From contig JAQFWX010000003.1 of the NCBI GenBank assembly GCA_027605045.1, forward strand, positions 62,001 through 126,000: a stretch of 64,000 bases of DNA, in the 5' to 3' direction. Within the stretch, counting starts at the first letter, position 1. Each line of letters begins with the position of its first letter. Position numbers and translations under genes: made by a program. The notes below the pieces were generated by a model, which was not told the origin of the DNA, ran no database searches, and was given only the letters and a program-made list of their open reading frames with translations. Shown here in pieces: positions 47,951-59,353 of this stretch. Source of the stretch: Phallus indusiatus (lineage: Eukaryota > Basidiomycota > Agaricomycetes > Phallales > Phallaceae).

Positions 47951-50020
47951 AGGAACAGCACTTGATCCACTGGCTTCGAGATTTTTTTCCAGCGCACAGT
48001 TATTTTCAAGCTGTAAATTTCGTACTCTTCTTCTAACATGTTTCGGGATTTTATTTGTAGAACGAATATAGCTAGTGGAATGGAGCCCACTGTGATTCTT
48101 TTTCAAGTTTGTTTGATTTCAATGCTTTTCTCCAATGGACCGAAGTAAATAGCTGCATGCTAATTATTTTATGGGTTTTTAAAAGTGATAAATCAAGTGG
48201 ATTTCAACAACTACAAATCAAGTGCAAGGCTACTCAAGAGTTGAACTTCACGACCTTAGCGAATTTCTGTACGTTATGCTGCGTTATGCCTATTTAGGTC
48301 AAATACTCCGTGAAGACTTCGTTAGTGTGCCTTCGCAAGTTTCTACGTTGGCATATGATCAAATCATCGATCACTGAAATCAGTGACATCTCGCTATCCG
48401 GAAGTCTCCAGACAGTTTCAGAAATTTCCAGATGGCAGGATGTGCTCTGATGTGCTCCAGAGATGAAACCCAGATCACTGATCTCAATTATGATCGATGA
48501 ACATTAACCAACGCCAATGTGGCTTGTGTTTATACATCCGCGTGTCGATCACTTGTGTTTTCCACATATTAGAAATTGCGGGCGTAAATGAAAAGCCTAA
48601 TTATTGTTAAACATTATACTTACGATATCGTCTTTTCCAGCCCGTTTTATCTAATAATCTCCTGAAATATTGGAAAGGTCTGGAAATTGATGATTGTACT
48701 CTCCTCTCGCAAACAATTCCAGACTGGCCAATAGTGCTAGTATCTTTTATCGATCGTCTATTGAACTTGGCAACGCCATCTAAACTCTACACCGGTTTCA
48801 AGAGAATTAGCGAGCTTCCATGTTGTTTAATATCGACATCGAAGCTTGCTAATTCATTCGACACCGGTGTCGAGTTTGGCACTCAGAAGTTCTGTAACTG
48901 AAGCAATACATAACTGACATAAGTGGAAACGAGGTCCGTTCGTTATAAAACAACACCGAGGTTATCACTTTTGCATGGAGTGCTATTGACCAATCATGTT
49001 CAAGAAAATCAAATAAATAATACTAGAAGATAGGACCCCTTTTCAAGTTGCCATTGCCAGTAAAAATTCTTACGGCAAGTGGGGCCTTCTCATTCTTACA
49101 AGAATGGTTAAACATGTTTACACCACGTCGACATTCAATTATGATATAACACGACAAGAGATCAAAAAATTGTATCACATGAAAATATAACACATACATA
49201 CCATATGATCCAGGCGAAATTTGTCACCCGCAGAATGTTCTTTGCAACAGTGTTGAATCTAAGGATAGTCTCAAGAATGAATTCAGGAACGGGAACACGC
49301 ACACTTGTCTAAGAACGGGTATATGCGATGTTTGGTTGAGATTGCCGCTCTTGTTGATTTGTTTTTTTTTAAAAAAAACAGCTAGTACAATTATAAATGT
49401 TGAATTTCAAGCTCTGAGAGAGTGGCATCTGATGTTACTTAGCTTTGGTTTGTAATACCTTGTAAGATGGAAGGATATAGAATAGGGAACGCTGGATAGA
49501 GACGGTGATCAACTTGAAAAAGAAGGGATGAGTGGAAAAGACACCGCGTCTGTTTACTATATCACACTACCACGGAAGCAACTCTCCTCCTATAAGCATT
49601 TTTTCTTTTCCTACCCTTCCATTGAGCAATTTCTTTCATCTCTTGCCTAAAGGTTCACAGTCGAAACCTAGCTCAGAAAAAATTCATAAAATCTAGATTT
49701 GGGAAAGCATGTCCTTCAAGCTCCATGTGTTTCCGCGCCATTGACAAAAGATTTCGCCAGGATAGGACGATACAACCATAGAGGAACAGATGCCAGCACA
49801 CCCAATTCTCACCGGGATTCATATCGCACATTCGAAGATGCGAAGTCCGCATCTTCGGATGAATTCCACGCGTATTATTGAAATCTATTGCTTTAGTTGG
49901 TGCAGCCGATGATTTCACATCTGAGACATGCCACTAGCACATGCTCCCGTTAATATTGGGTCAACGATTTTGCCCCGAATAGGGTATGTGCAAGGAGATA
50001 TCCGTAGTATATCTCAAAGT
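47951..50020. other. Intergenic with FunK1 relic
   Basis: About 2 kb without an intact gene. A relic of the FunK1 coding region lies at about 48730-48785. A region before 50020 resembles sequence before 53910 and appears to be the shared upstream region of copies D and F. Confidence 0.5.
48730..48785 (+). pseudogene. Short FunK1-like relic
   Basis: TTTTATCGATCG followed by CTTGG-AACGCCATC matches the DNA encoding ILYRSFIGLGNAIDKF of the FunK1 gene at 52553-52605. It is too short to encode anything. With the direct repeat at 47840-47950 it indicates that a small-protein plus FunK1 block was duplicated. Confidence 0.45.
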
Positions 50021-50030
50021 GCATAAAAAG
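50021..50030 (+). promoter_or_regulatory. TATA-like element of small-protein copy D
   Basis: GCATAAAAAG lies 142 bp upstream of the ATG at 50172 and matches the block in copies A and C. Confidence 0.55.
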
Positions 50031-50171
50031 GCCTTCAAATTTCGTTGATTTTTCAACGCCTTCGACAACTGTCAACTTACAAGTGTACTTCAAATTCAAC
50101 AATACCTGTATGTCCTAAGTCTCACGGATTTTCATTATTCACACTACATTCATGTTGTCATTCTTAGCACA

Positions 50172-50564
50172 ATGTCTCTGACTCACGAAAAATTGGCAGA
50201 GGTGTTTCCTGAAAACAAGGATGCAGTCTCTAAAATCACGAGCGAAGAGCTGAACCAAATTAATCAGTTCTTGGATGGCATCGTGGGGAATATTAAAATC
50301 CCCATAGGCAGTACCATACGCCTGACGACCACTCACACGATGTTTACGTCGGACGCGAAGAACGAAGGCCGAGGCAGACCTCTACCCGAGACAGCAATCG
50401 GCTATAGTCCCGATCCGGTTCCAGAATTTCCCCCATATACCGTATATGGGATTACCCTTGCAGGAAACAGTATCATTTTGGCTATCAAAGAAAAAGTTTA
50501 CATGTTCTACAGTAACAGTCGTCTGCGTCCGGCGGCTGCAGAGGGTGCTATAGTGGAGCACTAA
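50172..50564 (+). CDS. Intact member of unknown ~130-aa protein family (copy D)
   Basis: A single exon of 130 residues. The N-terminus MSLTHEKLAEVFPENKDAV, then KITSEELNQINQFLDG, corresponds to copy C with many substitutions. The later landmarks are STIRLTTTHTMFTSDAKNEG, AIGYSPDPVPEFPPYTVYGI, TLAGNSIILAIKEKVYMFYS and a short C-terminal tail. There are no cysteines, signal peptide or membrane segment. Divergence from copy C at the protein level with retention of length, order and all hydrophobic positions suggests selection for a folded product. The function is not recognised. It lies 2.4 kb after copy C and 0.8 kb before the decayed copy E on the same strand. Confidence 0.78.
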   Translation: MSLTHEKLAEVFPENKDAVSKITSEELNQINQFLDGIVGNIKIPIGSTIRLTTTHTMFTSDAKNEGRGRPLPETAIGYSPDPVPEFPPYTVYGITLAGNSIILAIKEKVYMFYSNSRLRPAAAEGAIVEH

Positions 50565-51366
50565 ACGATTGCTTGGCAACAATGAGATCTCAAAGGGATC
50601 CAAAGTGTTCTGAAATATTTTTTGTGAATTGAATATATGTGTTTTTTCTTCCGAGAGAGTAATGAGACAAAATATGCCCTGTCCACTTGAGGAAAAGAGA
50701 TGACACTAAGCTCTTCCTAAGAGAAGTAAATGTGACTTCAAAAAAGATATCAAACACGGGCCACCGCGGGTAAGATTGTATTTAGGGTTCAAGTAACTCA
50801 ATGCAAAGGTTACATATTCTAGATCAGATTCTTCTTACCCAGCGCAACTTGAAAAAAAAAACTCAGACTTAGCACCGGAAATTCCGGCCCTGCTTGATCT
50901 TACAACCCGCTTCATGACTGTATTCAATCCTATCTGAAAGTACGGCACCGGAGCTAGCCTATCAGTGAGCTAAGTTCGGTAACTCCAGATGACTTGGCGC
51001 GATCTGGGAGTCTCTGGAAGTTCAGAACGCAGATCACTGATACCGATTGAACGTGAACGTTGAACTTTCAACCCCTAAACTTGTCGACGTATTTGACATC
51101 TGGAAGATCTATCTATCAAAGAGTCACCGTGACCTGCTCCGATTGTACTACTATTGATGGCCAGTGAACGGTTTCGCGCCGCCGAAGGTCTGAACGCATG
51201 CATATATAAGGGTACCCTGAGACAATATCGTTTTCAAATATTGACGAGTCTTCCTTTCTCAGGCGCGCTCCAAACCTAGACCCAATAACATTCGTATGTA
51301 AGTTATTCACGTTCACGTTAGATAACCAGCACTGCATTGCAGTTGGCTATCACCATTATTAGCACA
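50565..51366. other. Intergenic between copies D and E
   Basis: A TATA-like TATATAAGG near 51201 precedes the decayed copy E. No other feature. Confidence 0.45.
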
Positions 51367-51709
51367 ATATCTCTGACCGAGGAGCAATTGATAGATGTAC
51401 ATCCCAAGCGTAAATGCGCAATTGTTGGAATAGCAACGAAGATAAACAGCACCAACCAGTTTATGAATGGTGAAAACCCAAATAAGGTCTCAATATTCGA
51501 ATCATCGAAAGTTGGATAGACATAAAAATATAAACTTTTCAGTACAATGGTCACAAACTATGCCTCCGCCGAAGGCGTGGGCGGACCTGCACATAAGACA
51601 GGGCGTGAATCCGAATCCGCCTCAAAGACGTTAAGACGGAACCTCGATTCGTTTAACAGTTGAAGATGTAAATTACATCTTCGCGAACCTTTATCCAAGC
51701 GTAACTTAA
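51367..51709 (+). pseudogene. Decayed small-protein copy E with lost start codon
   Basis: In copy D the sequence GCACAATGTCTCTGAC contains the start. The aligned bases here read GCACAATATCTCTGAC, so ATG has become ATA at 51367-51369. The following residues, SLTEEQLIDVHPKRK then INSTNQFMNGENPN, match the family N-terminus, after which TAG ends the frame. Farther on, other frames show TMVTNYASAEG and finally LTVEDVNYIFANLYPS before TAA at 51707-51709, matching the middle and C-terminus. At least one frameshift is needed. It is non-coding now. Confidence 0.65.
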
Positions 51710-51727
51710 TGATTGCGTGCATAAAAA

Positions 51728-51946
51728 ATGTCTGAGATTACATGCCAAGTTCTGTTGTTCGGTTGCCAGCGCAGATGTTCCCACCCAGCGCGATCCGATG
51801 TTGGAAAAATCGAATTAGCTTCATTGCTCGTCTGCAAGGTTTTGGACTTCGCGGAGGGCAATAAAAACGGAGTGGTGTTGGAAAGCTTGATATATTCTTT
51901 TGAAGGCGATGTCAGACTTACGACTTTTCTGTTAGTTAAATTCTAA
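51728..51946 (+). pseudogene. Possible further partial copy (H) of the small-protein family
   Basis: A 72-codon frame contains CKVLDFAEGNKNGVVLESLI, which resembles RKIPEFAPGSGYDVTLQGSM of copy C in spacing of Lys-x-x-Glu/Asp-Phe-Ala and Val-x-Leu. The N-terminal part does not match. It could be a relic, or a chance frame. Confidence 0.3.
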
Positions 51947-52174
51947 AACCCTACTGTTTTTCACCACCTCTGTTATGAGGTAATATTGAGGGAAAAGTCA
52001 TCATTTTTTTATAGAAGGACGAATATAGATTGAACATCATACGAGCACACTGAAAGATTTTAGCTCGCATGGTTTTTTGAAAAAACATGTACAGCACTTT
52101 TGATCATGCGCAATGATACGCTGGTGGCTGTCAGTGCCCAACTACAAATTACGTCACAAACTAAGGGCAAACGT

Positions 52175-52283
52175 GCTATGTAGTTTTTTTTTCCTGAGAT
52201 GAAATGACGAGGAACCAGCGCTACTATGGCTACTATGGCTGCAAGACTTTTTTCCAGGAGTCGTCGTTGGCGCTTACGTGAAG
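52175..52283 (+). repeat. Direct repeat, copy 2 (partner 47840-47950)
   Basis: See the copy at 47840-47950. This one ends 70 bp before the FunK1 start. Confidence 0.75.
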
Positions 52284-52352
52284 GGCGGGGACCGACGCGG
52301 CTGCGCGCATTTATACATTTGTCTGCCGATCACTCACCGACAACAACACGAA

Positions 52353-53601
52353 ATGATGGACGTCGATAAAGAGCCTAGCTGGGTTGATAAACACTACACG
52401 AACATCACAAAGGAACCTTTCTTCAACGCGTTTCTTCCGCTGTCTCCCGAAAGAATAAAAGAAATTCGTCGATATCTCGAGAAGAAAGGACATTACACAA
52501 ACAATCGATGGTCGTATTTTCCTCTTGCGAACGACACCAGACTTGCTAATCGTGCTGATATCCTTTATCGATCATTTATCGGTCTTGGGAACGCCATCGA
52601 CAAATTCATTAGAACTCGTTGGGTTGAGAGTGATCGTATTGGAGGAAAATGGGTAGCGTGTCAGGCCGACTTTGAAGCACAATTCGGCCCACCTCCGCCT
52701 GATTGTGCAGTCCCGCCATGTTGTTCGTTTATACCCGATGACATTACCGAGAAATTTCTTGACGAATGGGTTCACGAATTGACAGATATTGGCGGTCCAG
52801 TTTCAGCTGAATCTCGGGTATGTGTTATCTTTTCTCAGCTGTTTACGCACGTACTACAAAGGAGCTCCGTGTGGCAGGAGTCTAGATGGGGAAGTCTGGT
52901 AACCGCTATCGATATACGAAGTCAAAATACACCCGCGGTCTGGGAACGTTCTATCCAAAGGCTCCATGGCAATGCTCATCGGATGTTGTACCACCAAAAA
53001 AATAGACAATTCATTATCGGTTTGGCCCTTTGTGCCAACATGCTCAAAGTTTTCGTTATTGATAGAAATGGTATCATTGGTCTTTCCGACATGATCGATG
53101 TTCATCAAGTAAGTCAGACTGATATTTCCTTTTTGCCTTGACGAATTCTCTTTTTTCTTGGGATTTCACACTTTCAAGGACCCAAATAGTCTCATCCAAG
53201 CATTAGCTGCCTTTTCCCTGCTACCTCGACAGAACCTAGGCTTTGCTAAATACACTGGCAAAAAGAAAGCAGATTCGTCGCTTCAGCCCTACGAAAACTT
53301 CACTCTAGGAATTTCGAAAAACCCGAATCCTCCATATTGCAATTACCCAAAACGGACGGGTAAAATCGTAAAAAGTCGCCCATTGTCGCAGTTCAGGGAT
53401 CTGCCAGAACTACTCAACGGTATACGTGATGCAATACAAGGCTAGTTTTTTCTTTCTTGTGAATTAGGTGATATATTAGTAATTTTTTTCTCCATTTTTT
53501 AAGCTCACAAAACTGCATACGAGAGCGGGGTGCTTCACTCTCATATTACCCCCGATAGTGTCGTCTTTCAGGACGAGATCCCCGTGAGCTTTGGAGAATA
53601 A
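52353..53601 (+). CDS. Truncated FunK1 fungal-type kinase without catalytic Asp
   Basis: Exons 52353-53108 and 53179 to about 53444, plus a third up to 53601. The N-terminal part has LANRADILYRSFIGLGNAID, then VWQESRWGSLVTAIDIRSQN, then RQFIIGLALCANMLKVFVID, diagnostic of FunK1 kinases of Agaricomycetes. RDAIQ joined to AHKTAYESGVLHSHITPDSVV corresponds to their RDAIKAH-x-LY-x-x-G-x-LHRDIS catalytic loop. Here HRD is HSH, so the catalytic Asp is lost, and the frame stops 17 codons later; the DFG and C-lobe are missing. The last intron would need a GC donor at 53445. It is either a decaying gene or a pseudokinase. Confidence 0.7.
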
Positions 53602-53969
53602 TCATCATCAAGGTATTGTTTAACTGGGTGATCTGATGAACAACTGTAAAAAAAATTACAAATAACACTGTTCTACACCCGGAGAGGTCGCTCGCATCCG
53701 CTTCAATTAGGATCGATGGACCGAGAAAACAGCGTTCCTTTTCTAAATTTGAAGATGTACAATGCGCATCTGATGTCATGCATATTTTTAAATCTGTCGC
53801 ACAATTAAAAATATCAACAATTCTAAGGCACGTCAGCCCAGCGAGATTCTTCTATTGATGGTCAGCCAACGCCGGGGTACGTGCACGTATGCATGCATCT
53901 CAAGATTGCTCAAAAAGGCTTTTAAATCTCACTAAATAGTCAATTGACAGTTCATCGCCGCCTTCAATA
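53602..53969. other. Intergenic, upstream region of copy F
   Basis: The GCTCAAAAAGGCTTTTAAAT block near 53908 is a degenerate form of the family's TATA-like promoter block. No gene. Confidence 0.45.
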
Positions 53970-54235
53970 GCTGCTCTACAAGTCTACCAGAAGACATTAC
54001 GAGCGAAAAAGAGTTGGGCAACTATCAACCAGTTTTTAAACGGCCATATGCATTACACCCCATGCACTCACACAATGCATACGACCAACGCGAAACGAAG
54101 GCAATGGCACATTCATCTACCAGAAGGCACATGCGATTATACATAGGCTCACCCTGGCCCACCTGTTTTCTTCAAAGACTCCATATACGATGACCCGAGA
54201 TGGAGATATGTACTATTCATCCTGACTGTTAAACG
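53970..54235 (+). pseudogene. Decayed small-protein copy F
   Basis: Fragments of the family appear in successive frames: LPEDITSEKEL (compare PENKDAVSKITSEEL in copy D), INQFLNG, THTMHTTNAKR (compare THTMFTSDAKN). No start codon is placed correctly and stops and frameshifts separate the pieces. Confidence 0.6.
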
Positions 54236-54971
54236 TCAACGGTGCAGATTATCGTTGATCATCTGTGGTCGGCGAGTGCTACGAGCGTTATCACCAAGTA
54301 GACGATCGCTTCAACGACAGTGGAATCTAACGCAAGTTCAAACTGCCACAACAGAAATTCTGTGTATTAAATTAAGTATATGTTTTTTTGAGGTAAAAAT
54401 AGTGAAAGAGTACATGCCAATTTTATGTTCAATGAGCAACAAGCTGAACAATTAAGAACTTGAAAGCTGATGGGAGCTTTGAAACACCAATGAAATTGCA
54501 GAAGTGAGATCCTTCATAGCATGTTCTAAGGGAAAATGTATACGAAACATGGCATGGCATAAATTAGGTTTTCGGCGACGCGGCTTGTGCTATGCCATAT
54601 TAGTGCTTTATGATGCAATTGTTGATCGTTGATCCTCCTAATACGTGTCGATCCGTGTCCGGTGTTAATAAGATTTTCTAAATCAATCGTCAAATTGAAA
54701 TGGATACATGAACAGTTTAAAATGAGGGTTCCGCACGTACTTGATAATTGACACAGCCAGAGCATTAAAACCTTGAAAGACAAGCCCGCAGCCCGCTTAG
54801 TATCTATATTGTCCGTGTGTCGTCGTTTCGTTGCGGACCTCAAATGTCCCATGTCCCACCTGAACCGAACGCCCACATGCACCCAGAATGAGCTGATAGA
54901 AAAGACAGTAATAGGGTTCTAATTCAGCATCAGCATTTCTGTCCCCTTGCTTAGTCTAAACGTCTTTCCTC
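54236..54971. other. Intergenic
   Basis: Upstream of the F-box gene. A minus-strand open frame at 54526-54882 has no family match or start context. Nothing supported. Confidence 0.45.
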
Positions 54972-56525
54972 ATGATTCCCCGCCTTGCACTCCCTATGGA
55001 CATTCTTCTATGTACCATCGAATTCGTCGACGAACCCAGGGATCTGTTGGCCTTGGCACTAACATCCCGCGCGCTCTGTAACGTCATTATTCCCACGCAC
55101 ATCAACTATCGTCGCATTTCTTGCACATTGTCTTCCAATCATATATGGAAACATCTCCTGGACACTCCCAACGTTTTTCCTCGTATCAGATGTTTAACTA
55201 CTCGATCCGGCGAGTGGACAGACATCCCTAGACTATGCACCATCGACACAAAGACAATGACATCACCTCCGCGACGTGTTGCTGATAGCGATTATGCGCT
55301 TTTCTCCAAAGCACTTTCAAAGATGGTCAATTTGAACGTCATCAAACACACAACAGGTTCAGATAATAAATCCATTTGGATTATATTTGACACGATTAGC
55401 AAAGGGAGCTGTGATCCCGAAGAAATGAAAATATGTGCCCAAGAGACTGCACAGGTCCAGCGCCTTGAGGGAGATAGTGAATTTCTAAAAAGTCGCGATA
55501 CGTTTTCCGTGAGTTGCTTCAGTAAGTACGATGTCTTTGTCTTAAGCAGCTTATTCTGCGATGTGTAGTTGTTTCATAACCGTCTACCCTCACTTCGAAA
55601 GTACACTATTCAAAGCAGTCCTTCGTATGACATACTTCAAACCCTGGTCGCGCCCAATTTAACCCACATGAATGTAACCCACCGGTATCAGCCCGCGTTT
55701 CTCTCGGGTTACTGGCCAAACCTACGACATCTTGCATCTCATAAACTTACGAGAGACAAAACAGAGAACGAAATACATGACTTGAGAGAATTTTTCTACC
55801 GTCATCCAAAGCTGATCACGTTATTAACTGACGGCATTCTCCGTTCTGGTTGGGCGACTGAGTTAGATAACTTTCTTCCCAACCTTAGATCCTTTGGAAT
55901 TACAATCTACTATACTTCGGATTATGGTAACACCACCATAACATCCAATATCGCTACACACCTCAGCTACTTGCATATGAACACTCCTTCCTATGATTAT
56001 CTCAAGAGACATGGAACTATCCTGTCTAATCTAGAAGTCTGTATGTATTTGGATGCTGATCCGGAGACCCCGGTACAAGACTTAGTTGATTTGATTCCCA
56101 ATATCAAAAAACTCTGCGTAAGATTTGGACACTTTCGAACAGATGACCAGAGAAGTATGACAGCTGACGAGGTATGTGGCAGCGGCCTGAAAATCAAACC
56201 GTAAATATTATACTAGGTCATGGAACGCATCCCTCATTTCGCGGACTTCAAATGTTTACGTGTCCTCTTGGGACCTCTCGACGATACCAGAATATCCATC
56301 AATGACCATCCTCTTTGCAAAGTTTTATATGACTTTCCCAGCATCGTGTATACTAGGGCGAGATTGCATGTAAACGGACCTTCTAAATTCCTACATCTGG
56401 AGCGAGACAACACTGCCAAAGTGATGAAATACGAATGTGAAAAGGCCTGTCCTAAAGAATGTGACGAGAACTCTTGGGGCAATTTTTTTGAGGTCAGTAT
56501 GATTTTAGCGCCGGATTTTGGCTGA
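54972..56525 (+). CDS. F-box protein, paralogue of the gene at 35528-37065
   Basis: Three exons: 54972-55508, 55569 to about 56172, and from about 56217 to the stop at 56525. The F-box-like N-terminus is LALPMDILLCTIEFVDEPRD followed by LLALALTSRALCNVI. It is followed by INYRRISC, HIWKHLLDTPNVFPRIRC and LSKMVNLNVIKHT. The leucine-rich middle exon has APNLTHMNVTHR, WPNLRHLAS and LPNLRSFGI. The last exon has LHLERDNTAKVMKYECEKAC. Intron positions agree with the minus-strand paralogue, which supports both models. Inferred role: substrate adaptor of an SCF ubiquitin ligase. It appears intact. Confidence 0.8.
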
Positions 56526-57062
56526 GCACTAATGGGATATTTTTCATTTGAACCTAGACTAAAGAAAACATTTCAAGCTTGCCCTCGCGATGACTGTTCA
56601 TTAACATGAATCGCATTGCTTATGTTCCCTTCCCGCACTGTACATCTTTCCAAACAAAAGCTATTGATTAGCGTAAAATACTATGTAAACATTACCTTCC
56701 AAAACTAAAATATGGAAAGTCTAAGTCCCTACAAGCTGTCATCCTTTTAGAATCCACCGAGATAAAGGGAGCTCTAAAGCATTAGAACTTCAGTTCACAG
56801 CCTGGCACGACACGATTGAATGTTAAAATTGTTGTTAAATAAGATTCGTTCGGAAGCTGCCGCAACCGTGCATGAGAGTCCAGACCTCTTGACGTCTTGA
56901 CGTCAAGATGTCCAGTGTATGTCTGCCAGGATGCCGATCAAATCAAGCCGAGTAATTTGGTATTACGCAGCCCTACCGGCAGAAGGTGGCAAGTTGAATT
57001 ATAAAAATTGAACGGCAAGCGGCCTCGTTCATGTTGTCTCTTGACAATTTCAATCGCTCATA
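56526..57062. other. Intergenic, upstream region of MFS copy 2
   Basis: Holds the TTGACGTCAA palindrome at 56896-56907. No gene. Confidence 0.5.
56896..56907. promoter_or_regulatory. CRE-type palindrome upstream of MFS copy 2
   Basis: CTTGACGTCAAG is a perfect 12-bp palindrome with a GACGTC core, 156 bp before the ATG at 57063. A GACGTC half repeat immediately precedes it. Confidence 0.45.
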
Positions 57063-59135
57063 ATGGCGGAGAGAGAAGATTCAGAACAACCACCATATGA
57101 CCATAATGACCATGACGAACTGAGGATTACGGCAGCTACGAACTCTGATGAAAAGCATGCTATTCCCCCGCCCGAGTACACCAATGATCATGATCACCAG
57201 CTAGTGTCAAAATTGGAAGCAACGCCTCCCAAAGAAATTTTCTCCGTCTTCACTATTAGAGAAAAATGGACTATTATTGCCTTAGCGGCATTGGCAGCTT
57301 TGTTCAGGTAAACCCAGATAACCCTCAAAAGTAGGCTTATTTTTACTGAACGAAAGAAATTCAAAACAGCCCTTTGACTGCCAATTCGTATTTCCCTGCT
57401 ATTCAAATCATCGCAGATGCATTTCATGTTTCGGTGGAGTTGATTAATCTCACGATTACAGTGTATATGATCTTACAAGGCGTTTGTGGGTCTTTCTATG
57501 GTTGTTCTTCGGTCTGAAAGATAACATTGTTGTGTGAACAACAGCTCCTATGGTATGGGGAACCCTATCCGATCGTATTGGTAGGAGACCTTTGTTTATG
57601 ACTTGCTTACTGCTATTATGTATTGCTTGCGTTGGACTGGCACTTGTTCCCACAAACGCGTATTGGCTTCTCCTACTGTTGCGATGCGTTCAAGCTGCAG
57701 GATCCGCAAGTACAGTTGCAATAGGTAAATTATCCTTCCATGTCTCATGGGAAAAATTGAAACTTATCTCTTTTTCTTTAGGCTCTGGAACTATCTCTGA
57801 CATTGCCGAACCCTCTGAACGAGGGGGCTTTTTGGGGCTTTTCACCGTGGGCCCAGTTGTGCGTCTATTATGCTTCGTAGAGAACAAAAGATCAATCGTT
57901 ATTCCATTTAGATCGGCCCTTGCGTTGGTCCTATAATCGGCGGTGTCCTTGCTGGAAAGCTAGGCTGGAGGTAACTATAAGCATCACAATCAACGGGGAG
58001 AAGTATTCCCTATGAATTGACAACCATCTATCAAGATCCATATTTTGGTTTCTTGCTATAGCATCGGCAGTTTATTGCATATTCTTTTTCTTGTAAATTT
58101 TTTCTTTTTGTTCTGTATCACCTATGCTGATTATTCTATTTGCAAAGAGTCTTTCCAGAAACCTTGCGTGTCATTGTAGGAAATGGAAGTATACCTGCTC
58201 CAAGATGGAATCGTCCTTTGATACCAATCCTCACCCATCATTCGAAGACCAGCGGCACCAATACCTCACGCCCTCCTCCAAGAAAATTCGGCAATCCGCT
58301 CAAAGCCTTCAAACATCCCGGCGTCGTGCTCGTGCTCTTTTATACCGGAATAGTCTACTCAGTCTTCTACGGTGTGACAGCAACCCTCTCCGAACTATTT
58401 GCAGAGGCATATCCGTTCTTAACCGAGACTGACATCGGGCTCTGTTTCCTTGCAAGCGGACTGGGATGTGCTTTTGGAGGTTACGCCAACGGCAAATATT
58501 TAGACAGAGATTTCAAAAGAATTAAACGGAACTGGGAGGAAAAATTGCGCTCTGAAGGACGAGCTGATGAATTGGTTGATAGTAAGATTACTGGAAAAGA
58601 GTCTGCGGATTTTCCGTTTGAGTATGCAAGACTTCGGACTATTCCCGTGTATGTAGCGATATATGCTACGGCCGTTATTGGATACGGGTGGTCCATTCAA
58701 CAAAAAGTCCATATGTCTTGTCCTTTGATTCTTCAGTTCATACGTAAGTTTGTTTTATTTTTCATGGTTGCATTGGTAAAATAACCCGTTTCGTTGATAG
58801 TTAGTGCCCTTGTTACCGCAATGGTCAACATAACTCAAACTTTATTGATAGACCTGTACCCAGCGCAAGGTTCCTCCATCACAGCAGCCGTACGTCCACA
58901 ATCATAAGACCTTGAGGCTATTTTTTTAATTCTGAATTGACCATTGTATTAGAACAATCTTGTCCGTTGTTCTATGGGTGCAACATTAGTTTCAATAGTA
59001 GATTTCATCTTGAAAGCTCTGAAACCGGGGTGGACATTCACACTTTTCGGTGGAATATGCATCGTATTTCTTCCCATGAATTGGGTCGTTATCCATTTTG
59101 GTCCAAGATGGCGAAGATTCAGTCCTGAAAACTGA
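57063..59135 (+). CDS. MFS drug:H+ antiporter-type exporter, copy 2
   Basis: Paralogue of the gene at 43968 with the same exon plan and length. The N-terminus is acidic and His/Asp-rich (YDHNDHDE). Motifs are QGVS-PMVWGTLSDRIGRRPL across an intron, LVPTNAYWLLLLLRCVQAAG, SGTISDIAEPSERGGFLG, GPCVGPIIGGVLAG (motif C), FPETLRVIVGNGSIPAPRW, SVFYGVTATLSELFAEAYPF and a cytosolic loop KRNWEEKLRSEGRADELVDS. It ends PRWRRFSPEN. Twelve helices are expected, in the plasma membrane. The two copies differ most in the N-terminal tail and central loop. Their duplication is old enough for the introns to be unalignable. Confidence 0.87.
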
Positions 59136-59353
59136 GCTTGAAACTGATCTCCCTTTCAAAGTTTAATCATTGTCCAATTGTTCATTTTGTTGAATACACG
59201 AAACCAATATACTTTTGTCCTTAGAAAATTGATATAACTTGGTCCTTGGGAACGACCATACTCCATAGTCCAGACCAATTATGTAAACGTCGGAAAAATC
59301 GTTTTGTTTGCCCAAGAGATCTGGGTTTGAAACTCTGGAAGGTTAAGCGAAAC

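Noticed and set aside
54526..54882. 118-codon minus-strand open frame
   Set aside because: No start context or family resemblance; it lies in the upstream region of the F-box gene.
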